Assembly (NCBI GenBank): GCA_026018925.1
Contig: JAKSZU010000002.1
Span: 55,953,837 to 56,017,836, forward strand
Length of the DNA: 64,000 nucleotides
Direction: 5' to 3'
From: Tupaia tana
Taxonomy: Eukaryota; Chordata; Mammalia; Scandentia; Tupaiidae
The notes beneath the pieces were generated by a model. It was given only the letters and a program-made list of their open reading frames with translations, had not been told where the DNA came from and searched no databases. The position numbers and the translations under genes were made by a program. Of the stretch, positions 33,977 through 46,639 are shown in pieces; positions within the stretch are counted from its first letter, which is position 1; each line of letters starts with the position of its first letter.

Positions 33977-35310
33977 CCAGTGACAATGTAATTTAAATTA
34001 GAAACAAGAAACACGGTCCTCATTTCCAGATGCTGCTTGCCATTCTCTCCCAGTTTCTACATCATACTCCCTGCACCACCAAACATACCCACTGATCTGA
34101 GCCTTGACATGATAAATGACTTATTTTGAATATTATTTCATTTTTCATGTAGCAAATCTTCCTGTTTCTGGACTCTTTTCTCAATGTGAAGTTTCTTAAA
34201 TTCATTCATATTGTTGTGATTAGCAAGCTATTGGGTTGTCAGGGAAGTCATCACTCCTTATTGGATAGAAAAACAGAAAAATATGTCATGACTTATATAT
34301 TTTTTTGTGTTCATTGTGTAAATGTCTTACTGATATTTAAAAGGTTAGTGTATTTAGTCTATGAGACAGAGAGATTAAACACCTCCAAAAGGATCCTCAT
34401 GCCATGATCCATTGCCAGTCTCAGCCAGCTTGGATCACGGGCACATACGTGAGTGTATTCGGCATGCACTAAGAGGTATCTTGATGCAAGCCCTGAACCT
34501 TCCCCTGTGAGGCCAGTTGCGTTACTGCCACATCACAGCCTAGCCCGAAACATCTTACAGTTTTGATGACTACGTACTTCCAGTATGCTAGCAATAGCTA
34601 ACAGCTCAAAAGCAATTTTTGGTAAGGTTTGTCTATATACTTTAAAGAAATATCAGAAGTAGAAGTTATAAACAATTTTAACTATTTAGTCAACTATTTG
34701 TCAGATGTATGTGGCCATTACTTTAATGTAGTTAAGAAAGAATTTGAGTTAGGAGAAGGAGAATTTTCAGTTCTGCCCCTTCTTTGTGCCTGAATTATTA
34801 TCTAAAAACAAATGTCTCTTTGTAGGAATCTTTCAAAAATCATGTGTTCACTTTTTGAGGGCTATTTAGTTTAAATTAGATAATATATGCCTTAAGTCTA
34901 CTTAACTTGGGCACATCAAGCTGAAATATGCACTTTAAAGTATATGAGATGAAGAGTACCACTGTCAGGGGTTCTGTATCATCAGCTCTCTCCTCTCTGC
35001 TATCAAGATAAAGGGCATGTGGCCCTCTGCACCAAAACGCAGTGAGGTCTCCGTATTTACTCATACTAACCCTTATCAAATATGAGTAAACCTTAATTAT
35101 CTAGATAACAATGAATATAGCAATTGCGTATCTACGGTGTTCTTGTATTTCTCTTTTTACATCATATTGAATACATTCTTCATTCTTCCCATTTTGGACA
35201 CCACTGGTGAAATAAATGTAATAGCATTTTCCCAACTTTTTGCATTTCTCGTCCTACTCGATTTCACTCTCTAGACAGCTGCCAGGGTCAGTTTTTTAAA
35301 CTGTGTATCT
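33977..35310. other. Unique sequence with a possible SINE relic
   Basis: 34340-34548 ('gagacagagagattaaacacctcc', 'cttggatcacgggcacatacg') is collinear with a very old minus-strand copy. The remainder is AT-rich without genes. Confidence 0.35.
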
Positions 35311-35582
35311 AGGGACCAGCAGATGGCATAATGGTTATGTTGCTGGAGTCTCATATAGTCAACTACTGTTTGGGTCCCAGACCTGGAAGCTTAAAACTCA
35401 CACAGGGCACACGTGTATGCTTGCCCAAGATTCTGAGAGGAGAATGGAAGAGAAGGGATTGCGGCATGGCCATCCCATCTGAGGGGGGGGATTATTTCTC
35501 ACTTTCTGTCTCTCCATCTCTGTGTCTCCAACAAGCAGATGTGCCCTATAGCAGAAATCTCTGTCTAAAAAGAAAAAAAAGC
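35311..35582 (+). mobile_element. tRNA-SINE, long form
   Basis: 'gggaccagcagatggcataatgg'; B-box reduced to 'gtttgggtccc'; G8 run in the body. Confidence 0.92.
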
Positions 35583-35599
35583 ATATCTAATTAATGTAT

Positions 35600-35890
35600 T
35601 TCCATGTTTGAAACTTTTCCATACTCTCCTCTACTGCTTTCATTAGCTCTATGATCTATCTCCAGCCTTCATTCCCAATGTCTTTGTTCCTGTCTTTTAA
35701 AGTGCCCCTCCCCTGCCAGCACTGCCCTGGCTGTCCTCGAGGCATGCTACGCTGGTGGTGTTACCTTAACGCGGTCCATGCTGATCATGCCTCTTTATTT
35801 CTGCTCACCTGGCTTCTTTGCCTAGAAAGCTCTGTTGCAAGTTTTCTGCAAAATAAATGCCTTCTTCTCTGACAAGTCTTATGGGTCACC
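35600..35890 (+). mobile_element. L2 fragment
   Basis: 'ctttgttcctgtcttttaaagtgcccc', 'ctgctcacctggcttctttgcctagaaagctc', 'ttctctgacaagtc' match L2 ORF end order loosely. Confidence 0.5.
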
Positions 35891-36184
35891 TTTGGCTGGA
35901 GTTTTTCCTCTCAGCAATGGGATTTTAGCAGCATATTGTGTACAAAAACTGTCCTCAAGTCTTGGCAAGTTTCTGGTTCCTGTCCTTCAGGTCCAGCAAC
36001 TTCACTGAGTTGGGGATTCATGAGACACTTCTAAATTCTTAACCTAATTTTTAAATATCTTCATTGGATTTTTATTTCTCTAATACTAGCAATCCCTATT
36101 CTTATATATAACTGTATCCTTAATGTTCCAGTGAACTCCACCTAGACATCTTCAAACATCTATCCATACTTGTTTTCATGTTTA
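35891..36184. other. Unique sequence
   Basis: Nothing recognised; may include more L2. Confidence 0.35.
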
Positions 36185-36310
36185 GCTGCTCTCTAATTCA
36201 CTGTGAGTTGTTCGAGGGTGAGGTTCATAAAATGTTGGTCTTTGTATTACTAGTGGCTAGCACAGTTCTTGGAATAAGGCAAACAAGCAATTCTTTTAGA
36301 ATGAATGCTT
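36185..36310 (+). mobile_element. L2 3' end
   Basis: 'ctgtgagttgttcgagggtgagg', 'gtggctagcacagttcttggaataagg', 'gaatgaatgc'. Confidence 0.65.
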
Positions 36311-36835
36311 ATAATACCAAATAACCAAATTATCTTGCACAACTCTATATGAGCTAAAAAATGAGTCAATGGGTTCACAGACAGAATTTTTTTTCCTGTT
36401 ACCTACAAATTCTCGAATCTTAGTAAACCTACTTAAGAGAACCCTTTATTTCTTTACTTCTGACCCATATGTGAGAACAGAGGTAAATGAATGTGTTCTT
36501 GACCTTGTAAAGGTAAAAATGAACATTAGCTTTCCCCAAATGCAAGACCTAAGCTGTTAAGACTTGATTATTTTTATTCATCAAATATTTACTAAATACG
36601 AACTACATGATATTTTGTGTTTAGTACCAAGGGGAATCAGTCAGTGAGTAAGGTTTCTATTAGGCTACCATGCCATATGAGGGGTCATGGGGATGCATTC
36701 TGGAAGCACATGCAGGATTTCATTCACTAGATTCCAACAAGGTAGAATTGCTCAGGTGTCCTATTCAGTCAGTCATTCCTTTGCCCCCAGCATTCATTTT
36801 TCTCTCCAGCACCTTCTCAAAAGGTAGACTTTTTA
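36311..36835. other. Unique and ancient-repeat sequence
   Basis: 36570-36650 ('tcatcaaatatttactaaatacgaac') is an old repeat motif also seen at 53965-54010. No gene seen. Confidence 0.35.
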
Positions 36836-37003
36836 AAATATTTATTTATTTATTTATTTTAATTTTGACCAGAGAGGGGCAGAGTAAGAGAGATAGAGAG
36901 TGAAAGGGAGAGTGAGTAAACAAGCTGCTAGGTCCAGGACTCGAACTGTGGTCGGCCATGTGGGAGTCAAGCACCCTTAACCACCAAGCCACTTGCTGGC
37001 CTG
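36836..37003 (-). mobile_element. tRNA-SINE, short form
   Basis: (TTTA)n tail, 'ttttgaccagagaggggcagag', B-box 'ggactcgaactgtgg', head 'ccacttgctggcc'. Confidence 0.92.
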
Positions 37004-37009
37004 GTACTC

Positions 37010-37080
37010 TTTTTTTTAAAGATGTTTTTGCCTTAGGGTACTTGCATTTTCAGGGGGTTGTGGGGAGAAAGAGAAAGAGG

Positions 37081-37136
<56 letters not shown>

Positions 37137-37312
37137 AATCACCTCCTGGAGGCATGGCCACACCACAATCCTCTCTCCTCTATTTTCCTCCAGGGATCTT
37201 GGGCATGCATGCACATGCACTCTGCGTGATTTTCAAACCACTGGGTCCAGGACACAACCAAGGTCGGCCATGTGGGAGTCCAGCAATGTAACTGCTATGT
37301 TATCTGCTGCCC
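37010..37312 (-). mobile_element. tRNA-SINE, long form, with (GA)n expansion
   Basis: (GA)n of about 35 bases at 37098-37132; the head merges into a C10 run. Confidence 0.9.
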
Positions 37313-37319
37313 CCCCCCC

Positions 37320-37576
37320 CCTTTTTTTTAAATGTTTGCCATAGGGTGTATGTGCTCGACTGGAAAAAAAAAAGAGAGACACAGAGAGGGGAAAAGTGAG
37401 AAATCATCCCTGGGCGGGAGGGAGAATGGCCACGTCACAATCTCTTCTCTAAGGATTTTGGGCAAGCACACACAAACACCTGGTGTATTCTTCCAAGCCA
37501 CAGGTTTTGGGACTGGAACCAGGGAATCATCCATGTGAGATCCTGCACCTTAACCACCATACCACCTGCTGGTCCT
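37320..37576 (-). mobile_element. tRNA-SINE
   Basis: 'gccatagggtgtatgtgctcgactgg', 'ggattttgggcaagcacac', head 'ccataccacctgctggtcc'. Third of three tandem minus-strand copies. Confidence 0.88.
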
Positions 37577-37644
37577 CAAAAGGTACACTTTTTGAGAAGG
37601 CAATGATGGCTTTCAAACTGACAGATTCATCAGACATTTTTAAA

Positions 37645-37790
37645 AGTTTACTGGTTCTCAAACTTTTAAATGCACCAGAATCATCTGGAAGGCTTTTAAA
37701 AACAGATTGCTGGACACTACTATTAGAGTTTCTAATTCAGTCTTGAGTACCACCCAAAAAACATATTTTAGAAACTTCTGTCAAGGCTTT
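37645..37790 (+). mobile_element. MER5A-like hAT element
   Basis: 'ctggttctcaaacttttaaatgcaccagaatcatctgg' and 'gattgctggacactactattagagtttctaattcag' match the MER5A 5' half. Confidence 0.8.
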
Positions 37791-37799
37791 CTTAGTCTA

Positions 37800-38130
37800 A
37801 TGTTGGCAGTAGTAGAGCAACCTGGTCACGTGGTCTTACAGAGATTAAGCACCATGTTTGAACCGGCATGTGCCAGATAAACAACAGTGATATTTTCGGT
37901 AGATAATTCTTTGCCATAGGGGGCAATCCTCTGTCCTCTGTCCTGTGCATTGTAGTATATTTAACAGTGTTCTTGGCCTCTATCCAGTAGCTGCTACTAA
38001 CAATTTCACCTCCTCTTCTCCTCATTTCTCTCCTTACCCACCCCTAGTCGTAATAACCCAAATTATCTCCAGACGTTGCCAAATGTCTTGTGGGAACAAA
38101 ATATCTCCCAGTTAAGATACACTGTGCCAG
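37800..38130 (+). mobile_element. Charlie-type (hAT) non-autonomous element
   Basis: 'agataattctttgccatagggggcaatcc', 'tgcattgtagtatatttaacagtg', 'ttatctccagacgttgccaaatgtc' and 'cagttaagatacactg' follow a known Charlie-derived MER order. I am unsure of the exact name. Confidence 0.7.
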
Positions 38131-38134
38131 GCTC

Positions 38135-38285
38135 ATCCTTTCTTAGATGTGTGACTGAGCTAATCAGGAGATCTCTCTGTATTTTGGAATGATTATCTGT
38201 CTGTCAAATGGGTAAAATGACCCATCTTGAAGCATTATTGTATGAATTAAATAATGAATGTATTTGAGGGTGCTTACTTGATCTG
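38135..38285 (+). mobile_element. MIR
   Basis: 'ctgtctgtcaaatgggtaaaatgacccatcttgaagcattattgtatgaattaaataatgaatg' carries MIR core and 3' wording. Confidence 0.65.
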
Positions 38286-38309
38286 GACTCAGGGTTGGCT
38301 TCCTCTTAA

Positions 38310-38425
38310 AACTCAACATTCTCCTGACTTTCAAACCAGGGAATTTACATTTCCCAGCTGATACTGATAATGCTAGTCAGGTATCATACATTCATTAAAA
38401 GAGTATTTTTCAAACTTTAATGTTC
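38310..38425 (+). mobile_element. MER5-like hAT 3' half
   Basis: 'gggaatttacatttcccagctgatactgataatgctagtc' then 'tttttcaaactttaatg'. Possibly the far end of the MER5A at 37645, separated by other insertions. Confidence 0.55.
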
Positions 38426-38525
38426 ATATGATATTAAACTGTTCTATAATAGCTAAATTACAGGTCAACAGTAGGGTCTGAGATTCTGCTTTTATTTTTT
38501 TCTCTCTTGCTTTCTTTTTCTCTTT

Positions 38526-38760
38526 TAGATTTTTTGCCATTGAGCTTGCCAGAGAGAGACAATGAGAGAGGGAAAGTGAGAATTCACCTCCCAGCGGAAA
38601 TGGCCACACCACAGTCTCTTCTGTATTCTCCTCTTGGGATTTTGGGCATGCACGAACATGTGCCTTGCATATTGTTCAAGCCAGTATGTCCAGGACTCGA
38701 ACAGTGCTGTCAGTGATGTGGGAATCCAACTGTCTTAACCACTATGTCACCAGCTGGACC
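38526..38760 (-). mobile_element. tRNA-SINE
   Basis: 'attttttgccattgagcttgcc', body shortened, B-box 'ggactcgaacagtg', head 'accactatgtcaccagctggaccc'. Confidence 0.85.
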
Positions 38761-38999
38761 CTCCCAATACTTTCAAACTCACTTCATGTCTGCATTCTCT
38801 GTGACTTCCTCTTCAATCTCTTCAGGTCAATGTACCTCTTTCTATGGTATTTGTTATTAGAATTCATTTGGTATCTGGTTTATGCCATTTTGTATGTTGG
38901 TTTTGACTTAATAAATGTTTGGTGATGATGAAAAAATCTGTAGTATATGATGCTTCAAAGTCTAGGAAATAAGAGTTAATATAGCCATCAAAGAACCGA

Positions 39000-39263
39000 T
39001 TTTTTTTTTTTCTTTTTTGGCATAGGGTGCATGTGCCCGCTGGAGAGAGCTAGAGAGAGACGGAGAGAGGGAAAGTAAATAATAACCTCCTTCCCCAGGG
39101 GGATGACTAAGCTATAATCCCTTTTCCTCCACTTTCCTTCTGGGATTTTGGGCATGCACACACATGTGCCCACTATGATTTTCAAGCTACCAGGTCTGGG
39201 ACTCAGACTGTGGTTGACCAAATGGGAATCCAGTGCCTTAACTACCATACAACCTGCTGGCCA
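39000..39263 (-). mobile_element. tRNA-SINE
   Basis: T11 start, 'ggcatagggtgcatgtgcccgc', 'ttttgggcatgcacacacatgtgcc', head 'ccatacaacctgctggcc'. Confidence 0.88.
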
Positions 39264-40167
39264 AGAATGTACTTTCTTGAGAAGTCACTTGTGCTTTTAA
39301 ATAATCTTTTAACACCAAAATGGAGAGTCAATACATAATAAAGAGGTCATTTATCCAGCTGCCTGGAAGTTATAATTGATGGAATTTTGGACCAAATCAG
39401 CCAGCTGTTCTGATCAAGGCCAAATGTGTATTTTTAGAGTGAAAGCCTGTGACAAGAAATATAGGACATTTATTTTTTGCTCAGAAGCTCATAGGTAAGT
39501 CCTTTGTCTGTTTATATCCTCTTCAGAAGGCACTGTTGTTGAGAAATAGTTCTGACTTACTTAGTTTTGTGTTGGATGAATTCTTATTCAGTCATGGCTC
39601 TTAATATCACTGTCTATCATAATAAAACATATTTTTAGGCAAGTTGTAATCGGTTATTTATATTTAATAAAAAGTGCTCCTTGGTATATAATGATTTCAC
39701 ATGTAGGGTCCTGCCATCCAAACCTTCCAAGAATCCAAGGTTAGGGCATCTTCTCTTTTGCATCTGAGTGTCGACACTGAGTGTTTGGAGTGTCATTACT
39801 AGCGCTTCCCTGACTGCCCTTCACACCTTTTGCTCTGAGATGAAATGCTCTCTTGCTCTTTGTGGAAATCTAATTATGATGTTGGCTTTCTCTTTTTGTG
39901 TGTCTCTGCTCTAATATCTTCAAGTGACATCTCCTATTACTTCTGTTAGTGATAGCAACCATATTTTCCTGCCATGAAGCTAGCTCCCCTTAATGAGGGG
40001 AAGCTTTGTCCATTAGTATTCCCAAATGGTTTCTAAAAATAAAGCCTTGTATTTTCTTGAGGATAAAAATTAAACCAGCCAGTCTACAATTTTTCAAATC
40101 TAAAGCATTCCAAGTCCTTTCTTATTGCCTGATTTTAATTTCTCAGAAATTTCTCCTGGATTTTTAA
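39264..40167. other. Unique sequence
   Basis: No insertion for 0.9 kb, no gene seen. L2-like wording at 39800-39850 is too weak to call. Confidence 0.4.
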
Positions 40168-40446
40168 AAAAATTTTTTTTTAACTTTTTTTTTTTGAGAG
40201 GTTTTCGCTATAGGGCACGTGCGCTCACCAGACAGACAGAGAGAGACAGAGAGACAGAAAGTGAGAAATCACCCCCCACGGGGGATGGCCACGCCTCAAT
40301 CCCTTCTCCTCCATTCTCCTCTTGGGATCTTGGGCACGCACGCACACGCGCCGGGTGTGAGTTTAAGCCGCCGGGTCCGGGACTCGAACCGTGGTCGACT
40401 ACGTGGGAGTCCAGCGACATAGCCATTATGCTAACTGCTGGTCCCT
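40168..40446 (-). mobile_element. tRNA-SINE, long form, young, with TSD
   Basis: 'tcctggattttt' flanks it (about 40147 and 40449). CpG positions nearly all intact, among the least diverged copies. Confidence 0.95.
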
Positions 40447-42249
40447 TTCCTGGATTTTTGACTGCTGTTACGTCAATGAAATCACCTTGAGGTTTAGATG
40501 TTGTATTAAGACTTTGTCCAATTTTTTTTTCATTAAATTTTATATTTATCATTTCTAATTTTCATTTAATCATTGTATATTTTTACAGCATATAGTGTAG
40601 GTTTCCTTTTTTAAAAAAGAATTTTCCTCTAGATTCTCTCCCCTCATGTCCCCATTGTCCTGTGCCTTCCCACACTGTCTTTGGCGTTCACAGTTGCTCT
40701 CTGTGATTTTACAGCCTCCAATCTTTCAGTGTTGCCACAGAGTGCAGAAATTCAGTATATATTAAGTAAGGACATACTGTGCCTCTCTTTCATAGTCGGC
40801 TTACTTCACTTAACCAGGACTTTTTAAAGTAACCTAACGCTAACTTTGATAATGTGACCAATAAATGTTAATACAGCAGCCTTGTACATGCTCTTGTTTT
40901 ATGAGAAAATGAGTCTTGTGAGGGACACAAAGAAGTATCTGCTGCCCTCTTGCAGAAGCTCATGTATTTCTGATCTTTAAAGAGTAGTTTTAAGTAAAAT
41001 CAGGCAGAGTTCATTGAAAGTAGCCAGCTTGTTTATTTCTTTCACTTAGAGTTAAAGCTTTTCTCTTTTCTTTCTCATCTTTGGCCTAATGGTCCATCCC
41101 CAAACTGGAGTTAAGTAGCATGCGATATGTTCACTGGCATAGTCTCCCCATCTGCTCTTTGTCTGCTTTGGGCAAGTTTTCCAAAATGATTCAATTTTGT
41201 CTGTTTTCACTTCATTTAAATACATTCAACAAGCTGTGAACGACTGTCCTTAAACTTTTTCAAACTTTAAAATTTACTTACTTTAAAAAAAATATTGTTT
41301 CCTTATGCAAATGTTGGTAACTTTTCCTTTTTTGAGGATCTTTGAAGTTATTTGAAATAACTCTAGTGGAGTGTAGCATTATACTTCTCTTACAACCACC
41401 TGACTTTTGATTTTATATGTCATTTAAAGAAAAATCATTTAATTTCTTATTTCTTGCTTAACTTGTAAATTTTTTTTAACTTTTAAAATTAATTTTAATT
41501 TTAATTTCAATTTCTTTTATTTGCCTTAACTGGGACTTTTTATAATATTCTATGTTTTATAAAATATGAAAATACAATAAAAAATATGGATGAGGAGTGG
41601 CAAATATCCTGATTAAAATACATTCTCATCATTTCTTTTTACCAGATCGAATGCAATACTCAGGCATATGAACATTTTTCACATTAAAAATATGTGAGAT
41701 GTGGTTACGAGAAGAATAGCTGCATTCAATGACAAGAATAATCTTTGCGAAAACTGTAGAATACATTAACTTAACAAAAAGACGCTGAAGGTAACTGCTC
41801 AGAATTGTGGTAGGCATCGTAGCTGCACTGTGGAGATTTAGGCTACGTTAGCTTTCTAGTAGAGGCACAGGATTCTATATGGACGTTTAAATATGCCACA
41901 GTAATTCCAAAGAGATTGCAAGATAGTAAGAGTGGGTTGGAAATTAGGGGAGGGTCAGGTGATTATGTGACAATGGTCACAGACCTCTCCGTGAGAACTG
42001 ACACGTCAGCAGAGTTTTGAATGACGGGGGAGATCATGCAGGAAAAGGACCAGGAAGAGGGCATCTTGGGGAAGAGGGCCCAGTGGTGGGAGTGACACGG
42101 TTAGGAGAGCAGAAGACAAGGCCAAGTCCTCATAGTGCTGTTTCGGTAGTGGGATCATATTTTTAAAAGGCATTTGGGGTCAGATCATAGCCTTGAATGA
42201 AAGGTTAACCAATGTGGAGCTCTTTGGGATAATTTGGAGCTTTTGGACT
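40447..42249. other. SINE-free unique stretch
   Basis: 42000-42220 ('agagttttgaatgacgggggagatcatg', 'cttggggaagagggcccag') resembles an old mammalian interspersed repeat. The rest is AT-rich with no gene. Confidence 0.4.
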
Positions 42250-42420
42250 AATTAATCTTTTTGTACCCCAGTCTACTATAAAGTTGGAGTAATGGTAGTT
42301 ACTATTACTTAGCTTTGCTCTGAGAAAGAAATGAACACATGTAAAGTCTTTAGAATAGTGCTTGCCTTATACTAAGCACTCAATTCATGTCAGTGATTAT
42401 TATTTTAAATGACGATTATT
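42250..42420 (+). mobile_element. MIR
   Basis: 'aaagttggagtaatggtagttac', 'acatgtaaagtctttagaatagtgcttgcc', 'actaagcactcaattcatg' in MIR order. Confidence 0.8.
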
Positions 42421-43904
42421 ATCACTGAGTAGGAAGGAGCATTATAAAGAGGCTGAAAATAACCAATCCCCTTAACAGTGCACAGGAAAGATTTTGATGA
42501 GTAACCATTTCTAAACTTCATATGCAAATTGCTAAGTACTTTGCAGAACTTACTTAAGAAAGCAAACACAGTAAATAGAATGAAAAATCCTCTTCCACCA
42601 TCATCAGCCCCTTTTCTCCTGGGCTATAATTTGGTTCAGTACATTTTACCTTCTTAATAGCACCCATGACATTGACATAGAAGAGCTCTGTCTGATCACA
42701 TTCAAACTGCTGGAGAGAAAAGGAAGCAGACACAGTATGTTGAGGTGTTCTCCTCCACTTGCTCTACATTATATCTTTCTGTGTTCATTTCTCCATTTTA
42801 TCTTCCATCTTCATAAAAAAAAAACTTTCACATACATAAAAGTGCATGGTGAAAAATATGGGTACAGCACAGGGATCTCGAGGCCTTGCGTAATGTTCTC
42901 TCTCTGTCTCTAGGTGACTTATTTACCCTGAGCTCCTGTGAGGTATGGGCACCGTGCCAGGCACTGGGCCCTCGGAGATCGAAGACATGTACTCAGTTTC
43001 TTTCTTGTCTTCCATGTGCTCCCTTACTGAGCGCCAGGAGAGAGATGAAGAACAAGGAGGAAATAAAAGAATTAGAGAGATAATTAAAAAAAGGCATAAC
43101 TGAAGAGGAAGAACATTCAATTTCACATCAGGCTTTTAGGCTGCATACAGTTTTTTGTGCTTTCTGTGTGGTCCCTGAAGCAAACCATAGGGGAAAAAAA
43201 ATTACCATTCCAAATTAAAGTAAGATATCACCTTTTTTAAAAGTTCTAAAATGACTTTACAGTAAAAGGATATGAATATCATTTAGGCAACCGTTGATAG
43301 AGAAAATGACTTTTCATAGCAGCACCACTTAAAAAAAAAAAAAAAAGGATTGTGGCTCATCCTAAATGACACTGTTCTGTTTCCGTAACTTCCTCCTGGT
43401 AAGGCTGATCACTCATAATTGCAAACCATTGCCTTCAGTCCTTTTAGGGTATATTATGTAAAGGTATAAGTGGTAATTAGTAAATATCTATTTATTTTTT
43501 TTGAATTATAAAATGTAATTATTCTGTAAACGCTTTCCATTTTAGGGAAACTGTATTACTAATTTTTAAAAGTCCCCCCCCCCCATTCTAACTATATAGT
43601 GATGCTGCTTAACAGAAAGAAAACATTATTAGGTGTATTGTAAGAATAAACAAAAACTCTGAATCACAGAAATGACAACAATAATAAATATTGTGAGTTA
43701 GCTGAAAACAGTGGTTGGAGTGTTATTGGGTATTCACCTTTAGGTTCACTGTGCAAACATTTGGCTTTTGTAAAAAGGAATGAATAGTTCTATTAAGTTG
43801 AAATTAATTTGAGGAAAAGAAAGGAAAATGAGAGCAGAGCTTGAAGTGATTCTCAGTGTCTCTACTTTAGGATCTTCTTGTACTCAGCTACACTACCATA
43901 AGGT
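42421..43904. other. Unique sequence
   Basis: A17 run at 43330; C11 at 43576. No gene or recent insertion. Confidence 0.4.
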
Positions 43905-44010
43905 TAAGTCCTGCCAATGTCAGCTTAATGTCACTGTGTACCCAGCTGACTCGGTGTCAGTGGACTCACACACACATCAGAACTCACAAACTCTTTGAAT
44001 TCAAGGACCC
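43905..44010. repeat. Local duplication B, copy 1
   Basis: 'cagcttaatgtcactgtg' ... 'ctcggtgtcagtggactcacac' ... 'actcacaaactctttga' parallels 45335-45440. Confidence 0.75.
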
Positions 44011-44104
44011 TGACTCATAGGGAATGCAATCTATTCTCTTAGATAAAGAATAAAACTATTTAAAATCAAATTTCGGCTATATGGATGACAGTATAGTAAA
44101 TGGA

Positions 44105-44290
44105 ATATGGGAACTTAGGAGGTAAAAGTCACACAATCTTAGTTTAGTTATGTGATTCTAGGCAAGTTATTTAAACTTTCTGAGACCCTTTTATCCATCT
44201 ATAAAGTAATAGCTATTTCAGCAGGGCACAGTGGGGACTAAAGAATAATGTATCTAAAATGCCAGTAAAGGCATCTGGCAGAAAATAGGG
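44105..44290 (+). mobile_element. MIR
   Basis: 'gattctaggcaagttatttaaactttctgagacc' is the MIR core; 'ataatgtatctaaaatgccag' follows. Confidence 0.8.
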
Positions 44291-45334
44291 TACAACTAGC
44301 CCATACACACTTTTTTTTTTTTTTCCACACACTTCTAAGAATAACCAATAAATTGGAAATTGGAGAGCAAAAAAATTTTTGTACCAAAATAAATTTATGC
44401 TTTAATAAAAAAAAAAGAAATGGGAGAGCTAGTAGTTAAAGGCATTATTAAAAATTAAATTGCATATACTTACATTAAATAAATTATATTAAAATATAAT
44501 AAATACTTGAAACTTACTGCTTCTTAATAATTTTATTACATTTCACTATTATTTATACTCTAAGGTTATTTATAAGTTTTGTGTCTGATAGAAAAATCAT
44601 ATAATGGTATTCCTTTGCACATTTTCCCCTAATTCTACATTCAGTGGCCACACGGTGGTGGTTTGAAACCAACTAGGGAGAATTTATACCTCAGATATCG
44701 GTAAGTGTTACAAATCAACACTCAGCCCCTGCCTCTCCCCTCCCCCGCAAGAGAGCTGCTGGTTAAACATTTTTCCGACACATCACTGGTAATGAAAACA
44801 TGAGTTTCTTTCCCTTTAATATATGTAAAAAGTCTGGCAGAGTACATGGAAGACAGAATGTGCTGGTAGGATATGCGCTCCCTTTGCTCTTAATGGATTA
44901 GACTCTTAGTAATGGAAGGTGCTTAGACATTATCTCATTCAATTCTCTTGGCCCAGAGAGGTAAGTGGCCTCTCAAGATCATTTGGTTAGTTAGGGACAA
45001 CCCCAAAGACTCAAAGTCCATGGTTTAACCTTGAATGTTTCCAAGGTCATTCTCCTTTCTTTCTTTAAGCCAGAGCAATCAGCTCTACTAGAGGCCCTAT
45101 AACAACTTGGCACCTTATTCAGGAGAGACCTAGGAGCTCTAGTTTGCCTTTCGGAGTTTAGCTTGAATCTCACTTGGCCCACGTCATGTTCTGCCCTGCA
45201 CTTCAGCTTTGGACCTTATTCTGGCATCTCAGTCTCCCTTCCTAGGCCTGGTAGCTGTACCAGAGAGCTATCTATTGGGGTTGCTGTCTTGGGATGCTAA
45301 GCCTCTATAATTAGTCTTCATCCTTGTCCTTACC
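44291..45334. other. Unique sequence
   Basis: T14 run near 44311, AT-rich part 44390-44570. 44670-44780 is unique. No gene seen. Confidence 0.4.
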
Positions 45335-45440
45335 ATCCTAATGATGCCTTCCAGCTTAATGTCATGTTCTGTAACCAAGCTCAGTGTCAATGAACCCACA
45401 CCACATCAGTACTCACAAACTCTCTGAGTCCTTGCAGGGT
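45335..45440. repeat. Local duplication B, copy 2
   Basis: 'cagcttaatgtcatgttctg' ... 'ctcagtgtcaatgaacccacac' ... 'actcacaaactctctga', same strand as copy 1, about 1.43 kb apart. Confidence 0.75.
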
Positions 45441-45957
45441 TCCTTGCTGCATGCCACCCAGTGTGAGTGGGTCTCCGGATTTCCCTTGCACCTGAATTCA
45501 CTGTTGCTAAATCCTTGTATCACTAGAGACTCAGCTGCTCAGTCAACTGAGGACCCCTCCCCCCAGGACCTGTGGTCACAATATTTGCCACATGCAAGTG
45601 ACGAGTTCTCCTATTTGGCCTGATTAATTGGGTTGCTTCTTCTCAGCCCCTGTACCTGTTGGAAAGTCTGGTTTTCAGTTAAGCGCCCACTCAAGTCTCT
45701 TTCAGCTTTCTGTGGTTGGCTCAGCCAAAGAAAATCCTGTCACAGAATATGATAAAAATAAAACTACCAGGGCAACTTCCTCTGTCAAACAAAAAAAATA
45801 CTATAAATCCTCTATAACTAAAATAACATGGTACTGACTCCTAGGAGACATGGCTCATTCCAGAATTGTGACAAGAAAAATGTAAGCTGAACCTGCAACA
45901 TCTTGTGGTTTTATTTAATAGGGACACATTAGAAGCTTTTCCACTAAGATCAAGCAT

Positions 45958-46068
45958 AGAGAAATTCTTTACTCTCTTAGTCCATTTGGGCTACTATAAC
46001 AGAACACCATAGCGGGTGGTTTATAAACAGCAGAATTTGTTTCTCCTAGTTTTAAAAGCTTGAAATTC
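45958..46068 (-). mobile_element. MaLR-like LTR, part 1
   Basis: 'agtccatttgggctactataacagaacaccatag' and 'ggtttataaacagcagaatttg' are the LTR 3' end in antisense. It continues after the SINE. Confidence 0.8.
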
Positions 46069-46334
46069 TGGTACCAGTAGTTAGTGTAATGGCTATGTTT
46101 CTGGACTCCCATGTAGTCGACCACGGTTCGAGTCCCGGACCCGGTGGCTTAAACTCACACTGGGCACATGTGCGTGCGTGCCCAAGATCTCGAGAGGAGA
46201 ATGGAGGAGAAGGGTTTGCCGTGTGGCCATCCCTCCTGGGGGGTGATTTCTCGCTTTCTGTCTCTCTGTCTCTCTCTGTCTATCTGGCGAGCACACTCGC
46301 CCTATAGCAAAAGCCTCTCAAAAAAAAAAAAAAA
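46069..46334 (+). mobile_element. tRNA-SINE, long form, inserted in LTR, with TSD
   Basis: 'ttgaaattc' on both sides. Head starts 'taccagtagttagtgtaatgg'; B-box 'ggttcgagtcccgg' intact. Confidence 0.94.
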
Positions 46335-46590
46335 TCTTTGAAATTCCAAGACCAAGATTTTTGCACATTCAGTGTTTGATGAGGACCCATTCCCCAGTTT
46401 ACAAACCACGTCTTCTTGCTGAATCCTCACAGGGCAGATGGGGAAAGGGAGCTTCTCTGGGGTCTCTTGTGTGAGGGAACTAATCCCACTCATGAAGAAC
46501 ACTCTCAGACTTAATAACTTTACAAAGGCCCCACTTCATAATATGATCACACTGGGGATATAAACTTTGGGGGACATAAATATTAGTCTA
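46335..46590 (-). mobile_element. MaLR-like LTR, part 2
   Basis: 'gtgtttgatgaggacccattcc', 'ggtctcttgtgtgagggaactaatcccactcatgaag', 'aaaggccccacttcataat', 'gggggacataaatattagtctata'. Confidence 0.8.
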
Positions 46591-46639
46591 TAGGATTTAT
46601 TATCCCTTCAGAGATCACATAGTCTACCTCTTGTATAAA

